A DNA stretch of 64,000 nucleotides, taken from positions 558,001 through 622,000 of the forward strand of contig NZ_JACDXV010000001.1 in the NCBI RefSeq assembly GCF_015158295.1. Reading direction: 5' to 3'. The notes under the pieces are model-generated. The model searched no databases, was not told where the DNA came from, and saw only the letters and a program-made list of their open reading frames with translations. Within the stretch, counting starts at the first letter, position 1. Each line of letters begins with the position of its first letter. The position numbers and the translations under genes were made by a program. Positions 26,081-35,074 of this stretch are shown here, piece after piece. This DNA is from Devosia faecipullorum (GTDB lineage: Bacteria; Pseudomonadota; Alphaproteobacteria; Rhizobiales; Devosiaceae).

Positions 26081-27871
26081 ATGGTCTTCAACTCAACCGC
26101 CTTGCGCGCTCTTCCTGCTCTGGCCGCTGCCTGCCTGCTTAGCGTCGCCCTGCCCGCCAGCCCGGCCTTGGCTCAGAAGACCAAGACCAAGACCAAGACG
26201 CCGCCCGCGCCTACGTTTGCCGTCGATCATTCCGTCTCCATCCCCAGCCTCGATGCAGTGGATTCTAACGTCTCCGACGAAGTACTTACCGCCATTTTGT
26301 CCGGCGCCATTGCCGAGAACGCCGACGCGCTGGCCGGGCTCGACGCCGCCAGCATCACCGTGCCCGAAATCGCGGTCGCCATTTCAACCCGGCACGGCGA
26401 GACCAGCACCCAAACCGTCTTCACCCTCAACGACTTGGTGCTGACCAACGTGGTGGACGGCGTTGCCACGACGATCAGCCTCGGCAGCATCGACATATCC
26501 AGCGACGAGGCCAACGCCGCTTTCGGCACCATGTCGGCGGCCAATTTCGACATCGGCGGCATGCTGGGTGTCTATGGCCTCGTGGATACCGGGGGCCGCA
26601 CGACAATCGAGACCATCTACACCGATTTCTCCGCCAGCGGCGGCAGCCTGACGGGAGATGGGTTGGAATGCAATATCGGCGCGGTCTCGGGCGCCGAATT
26701 CAAGGCAAGGCCCCTCAAGACCTCTTTCGTTGACATGATGGCGCTGGCCCAGGCGATGGAAGACGATCCCGATTCCATCGATCCCGCTTTGATCGGCCAC
26801 GTCGCCAGAATGTATGCGGACATTTTCACCGCCTTCGAAACTTCCGAAATCAGGTTCGACGGCATGTCCTGCGACGGCCTCGACGATGATGGCCAGGTCA
26901 TGAATTTCGACATTACCGGCATCGTGATGGGTGCCATGTCGCCCGGCATCTATCCCTCGATCGCCATGGACGGCTTCAGCGTCGTGGTGGACGGCGAGGG
27001 TGAGGTCACGCTCGACAATCTCACCATCAAGCCCATGGACCTCAGCGCTGCCATCGCGACGTTGGAAAATCTGCCCGCCAATGTCGATGAAGCCTGGTTC
27101 GATGCAAATGCGCGCCTGCTCGTTCCGGCTATGGACGGCTTTTCCTTCGCCGGCCTGACGATCGACATTCCCGATCCCGACGATGAAGACGCCCGCATTC
27201 TCGCCAATATCGGTGGCTTCGACCTGTCCCTGGCCAATTACGTCAACGGCATCCCCTCCGACATCGATATCTCGGCCAGCAATGTGCAGGCGACGCTACC
27301 CGAGGGCGGTGACGAAGCCATCGAGCAGCTTCGAGCCCTGGGCATTACCGAGGTCGACGCCAGCCTGCGTCTCGCCGCCGCCTGGGACGAGGCTTCCGAA
27401 ACCATCACCATCAAGGAAATCTCTGCCAGCGGCGTCGATCTGGGCACCATCGCTCTCGCCGGCACGATCGCCAATGCCAGCGCCGATCTGTTCGCGCTGG
27501 ATGAAAACACCGCCCTCATGGCCGGCATGAGCGTGGCCGTGAAAAGCCTCTCGATGAGCGTGTCCGATGCCGGCCTCGTTGACCTGGTCCTGAACATGGT
27601 TGCTGCCGAGCAAGGCGGCGACGTCACGCAATTGCGTCCGATCTATGCCGATCTGGCCAAGGGTACTCTGATCAGCCTGCTGGCCGGGGTCGCCGATGCA
27701 GCCAAGCTGGGCGATGCCGTCGGCGGTTTCATCAAGGGCGAGGCAAAAACCCTCGAAATCGGTATCACCGCGAAGAATGATCCGGGCCTCGCCATGGAAG
27801 ATTTCATCGCCGCCGAAGAAAACCCCGCCTCGCTGCTGGGCAAAGTGAATATCAGCGCCGACGCCAGGTAG
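26081..27871 (+). CDS. Large secreted protein of unknown function
   Basis: A 596-residue exported, acidic protein. A signal peptide (MVFNSTALRALPALAAACLL..., ending near ALAQ) is followed by a short KTKTKTKT tract and then a long domain rich in A, D, T, S, G and I with many alternating hydrophobic residues, suggesting stacked beta strands. Phrases such as SISLGSIDISSD, FDITGIVMGAMSPGIYPSIAMDGFSV and TIKEISASGVDLGTIALAGT recur with small changes, so internal repeats are likely. Only two cysteines appear close together (GLECNIG, DGMSCDG). The ATG at 26081 has GGGAG six bases upstream. I do not recognise the family; similar proteins exist in related genera as hypotheticals, as far as I recall. 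Confidence 0.78.
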   Translation: MVFNSTALRALPALAAACLLSVALPASPALAQKTKTKTKTPPAPTFAVDHSVSIPSLDAVDSNVSDEVLTAILSGAIAENADALAGLDAASITVPEIAVAISTRHGETSTQTVFTLNDLVLTNVVDGVATTISLGSIDISSDEANAAFGTMSAANFDIGGMLGVYGLVDTGGRTTIETIYTDFSASGGSLTGDGLECNIGAVSGAEFKARPLKTSFVDMMALAQAMEDDPDSIDPALIGHVARMYADIFTAFETSEIRFDGMSCDGLDDDGQVMNFDITGIVMGAMSPGIYPSIAMDGFSVVVDGEGEVTLDNLTIKPMDLSAAIATLENLPANVDEAWFDANARLLVPAMDGFSFAGLTIDIPDPDDEDARILANIGGFDLSLANYVNGIPSDIDISASNVQATLPEGGDEAIEQLRALGITEVDASLRLAAAWDEASETITIKEISASGVDLGTIALAGTIANASADLFALDENTALMAGMSVAVKSLSMSVSDAGLVDLVLNMVAAEQGGDVTQLRPIYADLAKGTLISLLAGVADAAKLGDAVGGFIKGEAKTLEIGITAKNDPGLAMEDFIAAEENPASLLGKVNISADAR

Positions 27872-27920
27872 ACGGCAGGCCGTCCATCAGCCAGGGCATC
27901 CCCCGCCCCATCCCTTCGAT

Positions 27921-28000
27921 CGTCACCACCCGGCTCGTCCGGGTGGTCCAGGCGATAGTTCAACACATTGGATTGCCCGGACAAGCCGGGCAATGACGAT
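27921..28000. repeat. BIME-like element (two inverted REP units)
   Basis: A complete copy of the dispersed family: CGTCACCACCCGG/CCGGGTGGTCCA, a spacer of about 20 bases, then GGATTGCCCGG/CCGGGCAATGACGAT. Each half folds into a hairpin and the two halves are inverted relative to each other, with CGTCA...TGACG at the outer ends. It lies downstream of the large secreted-protein gene. Confidence 0.85.
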
Positions 28001-28127
28001 GGGGTGGGCATCTGCCCTCAATCCTAAAGACCGTTCGCCACCAAGAAGGGCAAGGCCAACACCAGCGCCCCACCAATCGAAGCGAATAAACCGCCTTCAG
28101 ACCATCCTTCGAACCCATCCCCTCCGT

Positions 28128-28207
28128 CGTCACCACCCGGCTCGTCCGGGTGGTCCACGCGATGGTTCAACACGCTGGATTGCCCGGACAAGCTGGGCAA
28201 TGACGAT
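28128..28207. repeat. BIME-like element (second copy)
   Basis: A near-identical copy of 27921-28000, about 207 bases further on and in the same orientation, with a few substitutions in spacer and loop (CAAGCTGGGC instead of CAAGCCGGGC). The two copies fill most of the 424-base gap between the secreted-protein gene and arfB; between them I see no gene. Confidence 0.85.
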
Positions 28208-28295
28208 GGGATGGAGCGCGTCCATCAAAAAGCTGGTGAGGTTGTCGTGGCGGCGAGCCCCCGTTCGCGCCCGGGATCAGCTCCGGCTTTCCCGA

Positions 28296-28724
28296 CTAAT
28301 CTTCGTCCGGACGCCCGCGCATCTGCTTGATTTCGGACCGCTTCGACTTGCCCTCCAGCCGGCGCTTTTTCGATGCCAGCGTGGGACGCGTCGCGATGCG
28401 CGGCTTGGGTGGATAGGCCCCCTCGCGGATCAGCGCCACCAGCCGCGCCAACGCTTCGGCCCGGTTGAGGGGCTGATCGCGGTGGGAATTGGAGATGATG
28501 ACGATCACCCCGTCCTTGGTCAGCCGGCTACCTGCCAGCGCCGCCACGCGCCGCTTCACCGGCTCCGACAGGCTGGAGGAATTGACCAGGTCAAAGCGCA
28601 ATTGCACCGCGCTGGCCACCTTGTTGACATTCTGGCCGCCCGGCCCCGAGCCGCGCACGAATGTCTCTTCGACCTCAGCCGGATCGATGGAAATGGAGCG
28701 GGTGACAAAGATGGGGTCAGCCAT
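28296..28724 (-). CDS. arfB: Alternative ribosome-rescue factor ArfB (peptidyl-tRNA hydrolase)
   Basis: A 142-residue class-I release-factor-like protein that hydrolyses peptidyl-tRNA on ribosomes stalled without a stop codon. The catalytic GGQ is at residues 29-31 in RGSGPGGQNVNK, and the basic C-terminal tail (about residues 105-142: KPRIATRPTLASKKRRLEGK...) is the part that enters the empty mRNA channel. The tail and the short length distinguish it from RF1/RF2. The gene is followed by the BIME copies and preceded by a small conserved gene. Confidence 0.95.
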   Translation of the reverse strand: MADPIFVTRSISIDPAEVEETFVRGSGPGGQNVNKVASAVQLRFDLVNSSSLSEPVKRRVAALAGSRLTKDGVIVIISNSHRDQPLNRAEALARLVALIREGAYPPKPRIATRPTLASKKRRLEGKSKRSEIKQMRGRPDED

Positions 28725-28746
28725 TTTTCCTCCGCTCCTTTCCTGC

Positions 28747-28971
28747 TCAGCGCTTCCACCGCCCGGTGAAATAGACTTCCTCGTCGTGGATGACGCGGCC
28801 CTTTTCGGTGGTCCGGAATTTCCCCGGCTCCACCTCTTCCACCCATTTCTTCTTCAGCATGCCGGCAAAGGTCTTTTCGCCAATATCCTTGAAGTCATCC
28901 GGGCCGAGGATCTTGTCCTCGCCCAGATGGTAGAGCGCCTTCATTTCGCGGTTCGACGGACGCTGCGGCAT
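28747..28971 (-). CDS. Small conserved hypothetical protein (74 aa)
   Basis: A soluble 74-residue protein beginning [17 protein letters not shown] with many charged residues and the segment GMLKKKWVEEVEPGKFRTTEKG, which reads like a small winged-helix fold. Its ATG overlaps the thrS stop by one base (TGATG), so it is translated together with ThrS. No function is known to me. Confidence 0.8.
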   Translation of the reverse strand: MPQRPSNREMKALYHLGEDKILGPDDFKDIGEKTFAGMLKKKWVEEVEPGKFRTTEKGRVIHDEEVYFTGRWKR

Positions 28972-30962
28972 CAGGCTGCCTTTTCGGCTTTTTCCTTGAG
29001 GTCCGGCGGGTTGGCCTCGGCCATCAGGTCCACCAAAGCGTCCATGAACGGGCGCACCTGCTGGCCTTCAGCACCGAGCCGGCGCACCGACACATTGCCT
29101 TCTTCGGCCTCGCGCCGCCCCACCACGAACATCAGAGGCACCTTCTGCACCGAATGCTCGCGCACCTTGTAATTGATCTTTTCGTTGCGCGTGTCGATTT
29201 CGGCCCGGATACCAGCCGCGCGCAATTGCCTGACCAGCTTTTCGGCGTAATCATCGGCTTCCGAAACGATGGTCGCCACCACCACCTGGGTCGGGGCGAG
29301 CCACATCGGCATCTTGCCGGCATAGTTCTCGATCAGGATGCCGATGAAGCGTTCCAGTGACCCCAGGATCGCCCGGTGCAGCATGACCGCATATTGCCGG
29401 CTGCCGTCCTCGGCCACATAGGTGGCGTCCAGCCGCTCGGGCAGCACATAATCGAGCTGCAATGTGCCCACCTGCCAGGAGCGCCCGATAGCGTCCTTCA
29501 GATGGAATTCGAGCTTGGGCGCATAGAATGCCCCTTCGCCTTCGGCGATCTCGAAATCATAGCCCGTGGCGCGCAACGCATCGCCCAGCGCCTTTTCCGC
29601 CGCATCCCAGCGCTCGATGGTGCCGCCAAACTTTTCCGGCCGCGTCGCCAGTTTGATGACGACATTGTCGAAGCCCATATGACCGTAGACCGAATAGAGC
29701 AGATGCACGAAATGCTCGGTTTCGGACTGGATCTGGTCCTCGCGGCAGAAAATATGCGCGTCGTCCTGCGTCATCTGCCGCACGCGCATCAGGCCATGCA
29801 GCGCGCCATGCGCCTCATTACGATGGCAGCAACCGAATTCCGCCATGCGCAGAGGCAGATCGCGGTAAGACTTGATGCCCTGGTTGAAGATCTGCACATG
29901 CGCCGGGCAGTTCATGGGCTTGAGCGCCAACAGGTCGCCCACATCCTCGAAAACCGGCTTGTCGTCCTCGGTATTGGGCACCTGGTCGGGCACCACGAAC
30001 ATGTTTTCGCGGTATTTGCCCCAATGGCCCGACTGTTCCCAGAACTTGGCATGCATCAACTGGGGCGTCTTGACCTCGACATAACCCGAGGCATCGAGGC
30101 GGCGGCGGATATAGGCTTCCATCTGGTTGTAGATGGTAAAGCCGCGCGGGTGCCAGAACACCGACCCCTGCGCTTCCTCCTGGAAATGGAACAGGTCGAG
30201 ATCGCGGCCAATGCGGCGGTGATCGCGCTTTTCCGCCTCTTCCACCATGGTGAGATAGGCGTCCAGTTCCTCGCGCGTTGCAAAGGCAGTCCCATAGATG
30301 CGGCTCAGCACTTCGCGATTGCTGTCGCCCCGCCAATAGGCGCCTGCCACCTTGGTCAGCTTGAAGGCCTGCCCGACATCCTTCACCGAGCGCATATGCG
30401 GCCCGCGGCAGAGGTCGATCCACTGGCCTTGCTTATACATTTTCAGCGATTGGTCGGCGGGAATGGCGTCCACCAGTTCCACCTTGAAGTCTTCGCCCCT
30501 GGTGCGGAAGAAGTCCTTGGCCTGGTCGCGCGTCCATACTTCCTTGGTAAAGGCCGCGCCACGCTCGACGATCTCGGCCATCTTCTTTTCAATGACGCGC
30601 AGTTCTTCTTCCGTGAACGGGCCCGCCGGACGATAAAAGTCGTAATAGAACCCGTTTTCGATCACCGGCCCGATCGTTACCTGCGTATCGGGCCAGAGTT
30701 CCTGCACCGCCTCGGCCAGAACGTGAGCTGCGTCGTGCCGGATCAGCTCCAGCGCCTCTTTCGAGCCGCTATCGCGCGTCACGAATTCTATTCGGCCATC
30801 GGCGTCCAGCGCGTCCGCCAGGTCGGACAATACGCCGTTCCACTTCATGGCAACGGTCTTCTTGGCCAGCGACTTGGAGATGCCCTCGACCACGGTGGTG
30901 CCGGTGGTGCCGCGCGGAAAGTCGCGAACTGCACCATCGGGGAACGTCACCTTGATCGACAT
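28971..30962 (-). CDS. thrS: Threonyl-tRNA synthetase
   Basis: A 663-residue class II aminoacyl-tRNA synthetase charging tRNA-Thr. Order of domains: TGS (1-65), the SAD editing domain (with [11 protein letters not shown], about 85-95), the catalytic core with [12 protein letters not shown], the zinc site from MNCPAH, and the C-terminal anticodon-binding domain ([11 protein letters not shown] to the end). The ATG at 30962 is seven bases after GGAG. A GC-rich hairpin lies 24-51 bases upstream of the start. It heads a short unit with the 74-aa protein and perhaps arfB. Confidence 0.98.
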   Translation of the reverse strand: MSIKVTFPDGAVRDFPRGTTGTTVVEGISKSLAKKTVAMKWNGVLSDLADALDADGRIEFVTRDSGSKEALELIRHDAAHVLAEAVQELWPDTQVTIGPVIENGFYYDFYRPAGPFTEEELRVIEKKMAEIVERGAAFTKEVWTRDQAKDFFRTRGEDFKVELVDAIPADQSLKMYKQGQWIDLCRGPHMRSVKDVGQAFKLTKVAGAYWRGDSNREVLSRIYGTAFATREELDAYLTMVEEAEKRDHRRIGRDLDLFHFQEEAQGSVFWHPRGFTIYNQMEAYIRRRLDASGYVEVKTPQLMHAKFWEQSGHWGKYRENMFVVPDQVPNTEDDKPVFEDVGDLLALKPMNCPAHVQIFNQGIKSYRDLPLRMAEFGCCHRNEAHGALHGLMRVRQMTQDDAHIFCREDQIQSETEHFVHLLYSVYGHMGFDNVVIKLATRPEKFGGTIERWDAAEKALGDALRATGYDFEIAEGEGAFYAPKLEFHLKDAIGRSWQVGTLQLDYVLPERLDATYVAEDGSRQYAVMLHRAILGSLERFIGILIENYAGKMPMWLAPTQVVVATIVSEADDYAEKLVRQLRAAGIRAEIDTRNEKINYKVREHSVQKVPLMFVVGRREAEEGNVSVRRLGAEGQQVRPFMDALVDLMAEANPPDLKEKAEKAA

Positions 30963-30985
30963 TTTAGGTCTCCAGAAATAAGTTT

Positions 30986-31013
30986 GCCGCCGCGGAAATC
31001 GCGGCAAGGCGGC
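30986..31013 (-). promoter_or_regulatory. GC-rich hairpin in the thrS leader
   Basis: On the minus strand the leader reads GCCGCG-ATTTC-CGCGGC, a perfect six-base-pair stem with a short loop, flanked by further GGC/GCC repeats, then an A/T-rich stretch before the Shine-Dalgarno site. It could be a translational operator like that of other thrS genes or an attenuator. The sequence shows the hairpin; the role is inference. Confidence 0.35.
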
Positions 31014-31090
31014 CTGAATAGCACGATTTCCATATCCTGCCAGCCCTCAGGCCTACGCTGGCAGACCAAGATCGCCGCAGCTTTCAACCA

Positions 31091-31168
31091 TCGTCATCGC
31101 CGGGCCTGTCCCGGCGATCCATGATGGCGGTGAAATGGATCGCCCGGACGAGCCGGGCCATGACGTGT
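31091..31168. repeat. BIME-like element (diverged copy)
   Basis: TCGTCATCGCCGGGCCTG/TCCCGGCGATCCA, spacer, then TGGATCGCCCGGACGAGCCGGGCCATGACG. Same design as the other copies but with different stem bases (GATCGCC instead of GATTGCC), changed on both arms so the stems still pair. It lies between thrS and yidD. Confidence 0.8.
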
Positions 31169-31199
31169 CATTGAAATGCCGACGCCTCTCACGAAAGCG

Positions 31200-31511
31200 C
31201 TATTTCCACCGCCCATAGCGCCACGGCAAATACCACCGCCCCGGTTCAGGCACGCTTTCCGGTACCGGGTCATAGCCATGTGTACCGCCGGGGCGACAGC
31301 GCCAGAACCGGGCCAACCCCATCCAGCCGCCGGGCCAGAAGCCAAATTGCCAGATGGCGTCCCGCGTATATTCCGAACAGGTCGGCAGGTGCCGGCAGGT
31401 CCGCCCCATAAAAGCGGAGAGCGTGTAGCGATAGACCGTGATCAGAAAAACGGCAGCGAGCTTGAACGGAAAATCCAGCACCCGCCAGAACTGCGCCATG
31501 AATCGATCCAT
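31200..31511 (-). CDS. yidD: Membrane protein insertion efficiency factor YidD
   Basis: A 103-residue small amphipathic protein that helps YidC place proteins in the inner membrane. The signature is seen in VYRYTLSAFMGRTCRHLPTC followed by SEYTRDA and WMGLARFWRCRPGG, with the three conserved cysteines. The start ATG 31511 overlaps the stop of the iron-sulfur scaffold gene (TGATG). In many relatives yidD sits near rnpA and yidC; here it follows an iron-sulfur protein gene, an order I believe also occurs in other Hyphomicrobiales. Confidence 0.95.
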   Translation of the reverse strand: MDRFMAQFWRVLDFPFKLAAVFLITVYRYTLSAFMGRTCRHLPTCSEYTRDAIWQFGFWPGGWMGLARFWRCRPGGTHGYDPVPESVPEPGRWYLPWRYGRWK

Positions 31512-31963
31512 CAGCCTTGCGCCACAACCTGCTGGGATGATTCGCGTTTTTCCAAAGCCGCCGCCACCGCGTCGAAGACCAGCAGCGTCGAAGCATGGCG
31601 CGCCGGATAATCGCGAACCGGCTCCAGATATTTGAGATCGTCCCACTTGCCACCGGGCGGCCTGCCGCCTTGCTTGAGCATGGCGTACATGGCCTCGCGC
31701 ACGGCAAGAAACTCGCTTGCCGGCGTGCCCAGAATTTCCCGCGCCACAATGGCCGCCGAGGTCTGGCCCAGCGCGCAGGCGGAAATCTCGTGCCCATAGC
31801 CGATGATCACCCCGTCGCGCAGCTGGAGATCGACTTCGATCACCGAGCCGCAAACCCGGCTGACCTTGCGCGCCGACACATCGGCATCCGCCAGTCGCCC
31901 CGGTTGGCGCGCATTCCCCGCCAGATCGAGGATCTTTTCGGAATAGAGATCGCTTAGCTCCAT
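31511..31963 (-). CDS. NifU/IscU-like iron-sulfur cluster assembly scaffold
   Basis: A 150-residue protein of the IscU/SufU scaffold fold. The first two ligand cysteines are visible: Cys38 in SRVCGSV and Cys63 in ISACALGQTSAA. The third position, normally Cys in H-C-S or R-H-C motifs, is serine here (RHASTLLVFD, Ser125), so the canonical three-cysteine cluster site is incomplete. The WDDLKYLEPVRDYPAR block is typical of this alphaproteobacterial branch. It is translated with yidD and is divergent from folE. A role in cluster delivery is possible but not shown. Confidence 0.85.
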   Translation of the reverse strand: MELSDLYSEKILDLAGNARQPGRLADADVSARKVSRVCGSVIEVDLQLRDGVIIGYGHEISACALGQTSAAIVAREILGTPASEFLAVREAMYAMLKQGGRPPGGKWDDLKYLEPVRDYPARHASTLLVFDAVAAALEKRESSQQVVAQG

Positions 31964-32114
31964 GATCCCGACAATTCTGTTTCTTGTTCCGGTCCCGTTC
32001 CGCTTCTATATAGGAGCTCTCCAGCGGGCTGTCAGGACAATCTGCTGCTGACATGATCCGACGCGCCCTTTGCGGCGTTATGAACAACTATCGCAATGCA
32101 AGGAGCACGACCCC

Positions 32115-32738
32115 ATGGACGTTCCCGTCAAGCTGCCGTTTCCGGCGCCCGCCTCCGGCATTTCGCTGTCGCGCCCCAGCCGGGAAGAGGCCGAAGCTGC
32201 GGTACGCACCCTTATCGCCTGGGCCGGTGACGACCCGAACCGTGAGGGCCTCTTGGAAACCCCGGCCCGCGTCGCCAAGGCCTATGGCGAGCTTTTCGCC
32301 GGTTACGAGCAGGACGCCGCCGAAGTGCTCTCCAAGACCTTCAAGGATGTCGGCGGCTACGACGACCTGGTTCTGGTCCGCGACATTCCATTTTATGCCC
32401 ATTGCGAGCACCATATGGTGCCCTTCTACGGCAAGGCGCATATCGCCTATCTGCCCCATGACGGCGTTGTCGGCCTCTCCAAGCTTGCCCGCCTCGTGGA
32501 TGTCTTCGCCCGCCGCCTGCAGACGCAGGAAACCATGACCGCGCAGATCATCGACGCCATCAATGAAAATCTGGGGCCGCGCGGGGCCGCCGTCATGCTC
32601 GAAGCCGAACATATGTGCATGACCATGCGCGGCGTGAAGGCGCATGACGTCAAGACCGTCACCCACCGCTTCACCGGCGTCTTCGCCGAAGATCGCGTCG
32701 AGCAGGATCGCTTCTTCGCCATGGTCGCGCGTCGCTAG
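32115..32738 (+). CDS. folE: GTP cyclohydrolase I
   Basis: A 207-residue enzyme that turns GTP into 7,8-dihydroneopterin triphosphate, the entry to folate. Zinc and active-site residues are visible in [19 protein letters not shown] (Cys and His ligands) and [11 protein letters not shown] (second Cys). The N-terminal helix region [13 protein letters not shown] is standard. ATG 32115 lies nine bases after AGGAG at 32101. hisI follows in the same direction after a 180-base gap holding a dispersed repeat. Confidence 0.97.
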   Translation: MDVPVKLPFPAPASGISLSRPSREEAEAAVRTLIAWAGDDPNREGLLETPARVAKAYGELFAGYEQDAAEVLSKTFKDVGGYDDLVLVRDIPFYAHCEHHMVPFYGKAHIAYLPHDGVVGLSKLARLVDVFARRLQTQETMTAQIIDAINENLGPRGAAVMLEAEHMCMTMRGVKAHDVKTVTHRFTGVFAEDRVEQDRFFAMVARR

Positions 32739-32840
32739 AGCGCGTCTCCCGAAAGTGGCTCCGTTTTCGGGATAAAGACCTGCGCCAAAACAAGGGGCTG
32801 AGACGCAGAGCGCGAATCCGAAGATCGCGACGCGCTCTGG
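32739..32840. repeat. Mosaic-type intergenic repeat (about 100 bases)
   Basis: Starts GAGCGCGTCTCCCGAAAGTG and contains GCGCCAAAACAAGG and GATCGCGACGCGCT. It is clearly homologous along its length to 62405-62507. The ends AGCGCGTC/GACGCGCT are inverted repeats of each other. It resembles in style the intergenic mosaic elements of rhizobia. It separates folE from hisI. Confidence 0.8.
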
Positions 32841-32920
32841 GAGGCGCGACCTGCATCGATCTGGCATTCGCATCTGAAGCGCGCTACAGCCAGAAAAGCA
32901 AAACCAGCAGCCGGTGCATC

Positions 32921-33370
32921 ATGATTGCCTTTACCGATTCCGCATCGCTCGATCACGAGGCGCTGGAGGAAGGCCCAATCTTCGCGCCCCGTTTCGACGC
33001 GCAGGGTCTGATCACCGTCGTCACCACCGAAGACGGCACCGGCGACGTGCTCATGGTCGCCTACATGAATGAAACCGCCCTGTCGCTGACGCTGGAAACC
33101 GGCATCGCCCATTATTGGTCGCGCTCGCGCAATTCGCTCTGGAAAAAAGGCGAGACCTCGGGCGAATTGCAGGAAGTGGTCGAGCTACGCACCGATTGCG
33201 ACCAGGATTGTCTGGTCATGATCGTACGCCAGACCGGCCGCGGCGCTGCCTGCCACACCGGCCGCAAGACCTGCTTCTACCGCCGCGTTGCGCTGACCGA
33301 TGGGTCGGCGGCCCTCGAAGATCGGGGCCTGCCGAAACTGTTCGACCCCAAAACCGTCTACGGCGGCTGA
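32921..33370 (+). CDS. hisI: Phosphoribosyl-AMP cyclohydrolase
   Basis: A 149-residue single-domain enzyme for the third step of histidine synthesis, opening the ring of phosphoribosyl-AMP. The signature [18 protein letters not shown], the metal site DCDQDC and [11 protein letters not shown] with its zinc cysteines are all visible. There is no fused HisE pyrophosphohydrolase domain, as usual in Alphaproteobacteria. Other his genes are absent from the window. Confidence 0.97.
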   Translation: MIAFTDSASLDHEALEEGPIFAPRFDAQGLITVVTTEDGTGDVLMVAYMNETALSLTLETGIAHYWSRSRNSLWKKGETSGELQEVVELRTDCDQDCLVMIVRQTGRGAACHTGRKTCFYRRVALTDGSAALEDRGLPKLFDPKTVYGG

Positions 33371-33387
33371 TTCCCAAAGCCTGCCGC

Positions 33388-34134
33388 TCAGCGACCGGGC
33401 TTGGTGTCGCGCTCGAACACTCCCACGAGCAGGAATCCGGCGAGAAAACCGCCGAGATGGGCCTGCCAGGCCACTTCCAGCGAGGCGCCGGTCAGCATCG
33501 GCACCAGCGGCACGGCTGCGTTCAGCACCAGCCAGACCAGCGTGAAATAGCGCGACGGTGGATTGGCGAACACCGCGCCGATACTGGCGAGCCGCCGCCC
33601 GAGCACGATCCTCTCGCCCGTTTCGGGATGCCGCCCCACTACGACTGGCTGGAACATGAAGCGAATGGCAGCCCCGGTGAGGCCAGCTACCCCGCCCGAT
33701 GCACCGATCAGATAGATGCCGCTATGAAGCGTGGTGGCAGCGAAAAACGCCGCGCCCGCCGCCGCCGAGACCAGGAACAGCGCCAGCATCGGCCCTGCCC
33801 CGTAACGGCGCGTCACCGGAGTAGCGAAGATCACCAGCCAGGCGGTGTTGAACAGCACATGCTCCCAGCTCGCATGCAGCAGCGCATGGCTGAAGGGCGT
33901 CCACAGCAGCGGTATGCCGAAACTGGGATCGGCGCCCATCAGTACGATTCGATAGGGCTGGAAGGCGAACCAGAACACGAGCTGGTTCTGCCCATCGGCG
34001 TTAAGAACCAGGGTTGACGCAAGATGAATGGCGACGAGCAATCCCGCGAGGATGCTAACCGCGCCCGGAAGCAGAAAGACCGGTTCCCTCACCGGCGAGC
34101 CCGGCGCGGCGGGCTCTTGACCTTGTTCATTCAT
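33388..34134 (-). CDS. Rhomboid family intramembrane serine protease
   Basis: A 248-residue polytopic membrane protease with about six hydrophobic helices. The catalytic serine is in GASGGVAG and the histidine in AHLGGFLAG; the HALLHASWEHVLFN segment of helix 2 carries the other conserved histidine and asparagine. ATG 34134 is seven bases after AGGA; the open frame to 34185 is less likely. It is convergent with hisI (17 bases apart). Substrates are unknown. Confidence 0.92.
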   Translation of the reverse strand: MNEQGQEPAAPGSPVREPVFLLPGAVSILAGLLVAIHLASTLVLNADGQNQLVFWFAFQPYRIVLMGADPSFGIPLLWTPFSHALLHASWEHVLFNTAWLVIFATPVTRRYGAGPMLALFLVSAAAGAAFFAATTLHSGIYLIGASGGVAGLTGAAIRFMFQPVVVGRHPETGERIVLGRRLASIGAVFANPPSRYFTLVWLVLNAAVPLVPMLTGASLEVAWQAHLGGFLAGFLLVGVFERDTKPGR

Positions 34135-34317
34135 CTTCACGTCCTGAAACAGCGGCGCCGCCTGCTCCCGCGTTAACTTTTCCACATCCGGCCGCAGGCG
34201 TTAACCTTAACTCTTCTTTAAGCGGGCATTTGCGGCGGCATTTTGCGATTGTCTGCGTGTTGCGGGCGGACCTCAAGGGGGAGGTCTTCCGAGGCCATCA
34301 AGACCGGGTTCCTGAAC

Positions 34318-34971
34318 ATGCAGATGCCGAGCACCACGTCGCTCTATACCTATTGGAACACGATTCGCGGCTCGCGTAGCGCCCCTGATCGGCGCGACAT
34401 CGACCCGACCCGCATTCGCGAGGCGCTGGCCAACACCTTCATCCTCGAACTGGACGACAACGACAAGTTCTCGTTCCGCCTCGCCGGCTCCCATCTCTGC
34501 ACGTCCTATTGCCGCGAACTGAAGGGGCGCTCCTTCTCCGCCCTCTGGCATGACCGCGACAGCGACGCGATGGATACCCTGATCCGCGCCGTCACCGAGG
34601 ATCACGCCGTGGCTTTGGTCACCTTTCAGGGCTCGACCGCGCTCCAGACCAAGGTGAATTTCGAGACCATCCTCATGCCGCTGCGCCACAACGGCTCCAC
34701 CCATACGCGCATTCTCGGCGCGATGACGGCGCAGGAAGAGCCCTATTGGCTTGGCGTCCAGCCGGTGCTCGAACAGCGCATTACCGGCCTGCGGCTGATC
34801 TGGCCCGATGAAATCTCGGCCGGCGACAATGTGCGCGAAGTCATGTCCAGCGTCGTCAACGACGTGCAGTTCGCCACCGGCCCCACTACGGGCCTGCCGA
34901 CGACGGTCTATGGCCGCAGCGCCCGCCGCTATGCCCATCTGGCGGTCATCGATGGCGGACGCAATAACTGA
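34318..34971 (+). CDS. PAS_5 family domain protein
   Basis: A 217-residue soluble protein of the PAS_5 group, common in Hyphomicrobiales. The core runs over LYTYWNTIRGSRSAPDRRDIDP, FILELDDNDKFSFRLAGSHLCT and REL..G.SFSALWH, the usual order of the family. There is no attached output domain, so it is a free-standing sensor-like module. Start choice is uncertain: ATG 34318 or 34324; a strong GGGGGAGG lies about 35 bases upstream without a start codon in frame. It precedes a PilZ gene in the same direction with about 100 bases between. Confidence 0.8.
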   Translation: MQMPSTTSLYTYWNTIRGSRSAPDRRDIDPTRIREALANTFILELDDNDKFSFRLAGSHLCTSYCRELKGRSFSALWHDRDSDAMDTLIRAVTEDHAVALVTFQGSTALQTKVNFETILMPLRHNGSTHTRILGAMTAQEEPYWLGVQPVLEQRITGLRLIWPDEISAGDNVREVMSSVVNDVQFATGPTTGLPTTVYGRSARRYAHLAVIDGGRNN

Positions 34972-35074
34972 ATGCGGCCTTTGCCGCTAATCGCCCGATC
35001 AAATCTCATCAAGCGTTAACCAAGAGCAGCTACCTTCCTGTGGATTCCCCCGAATGCGAGGAACGGGTTGGCCA

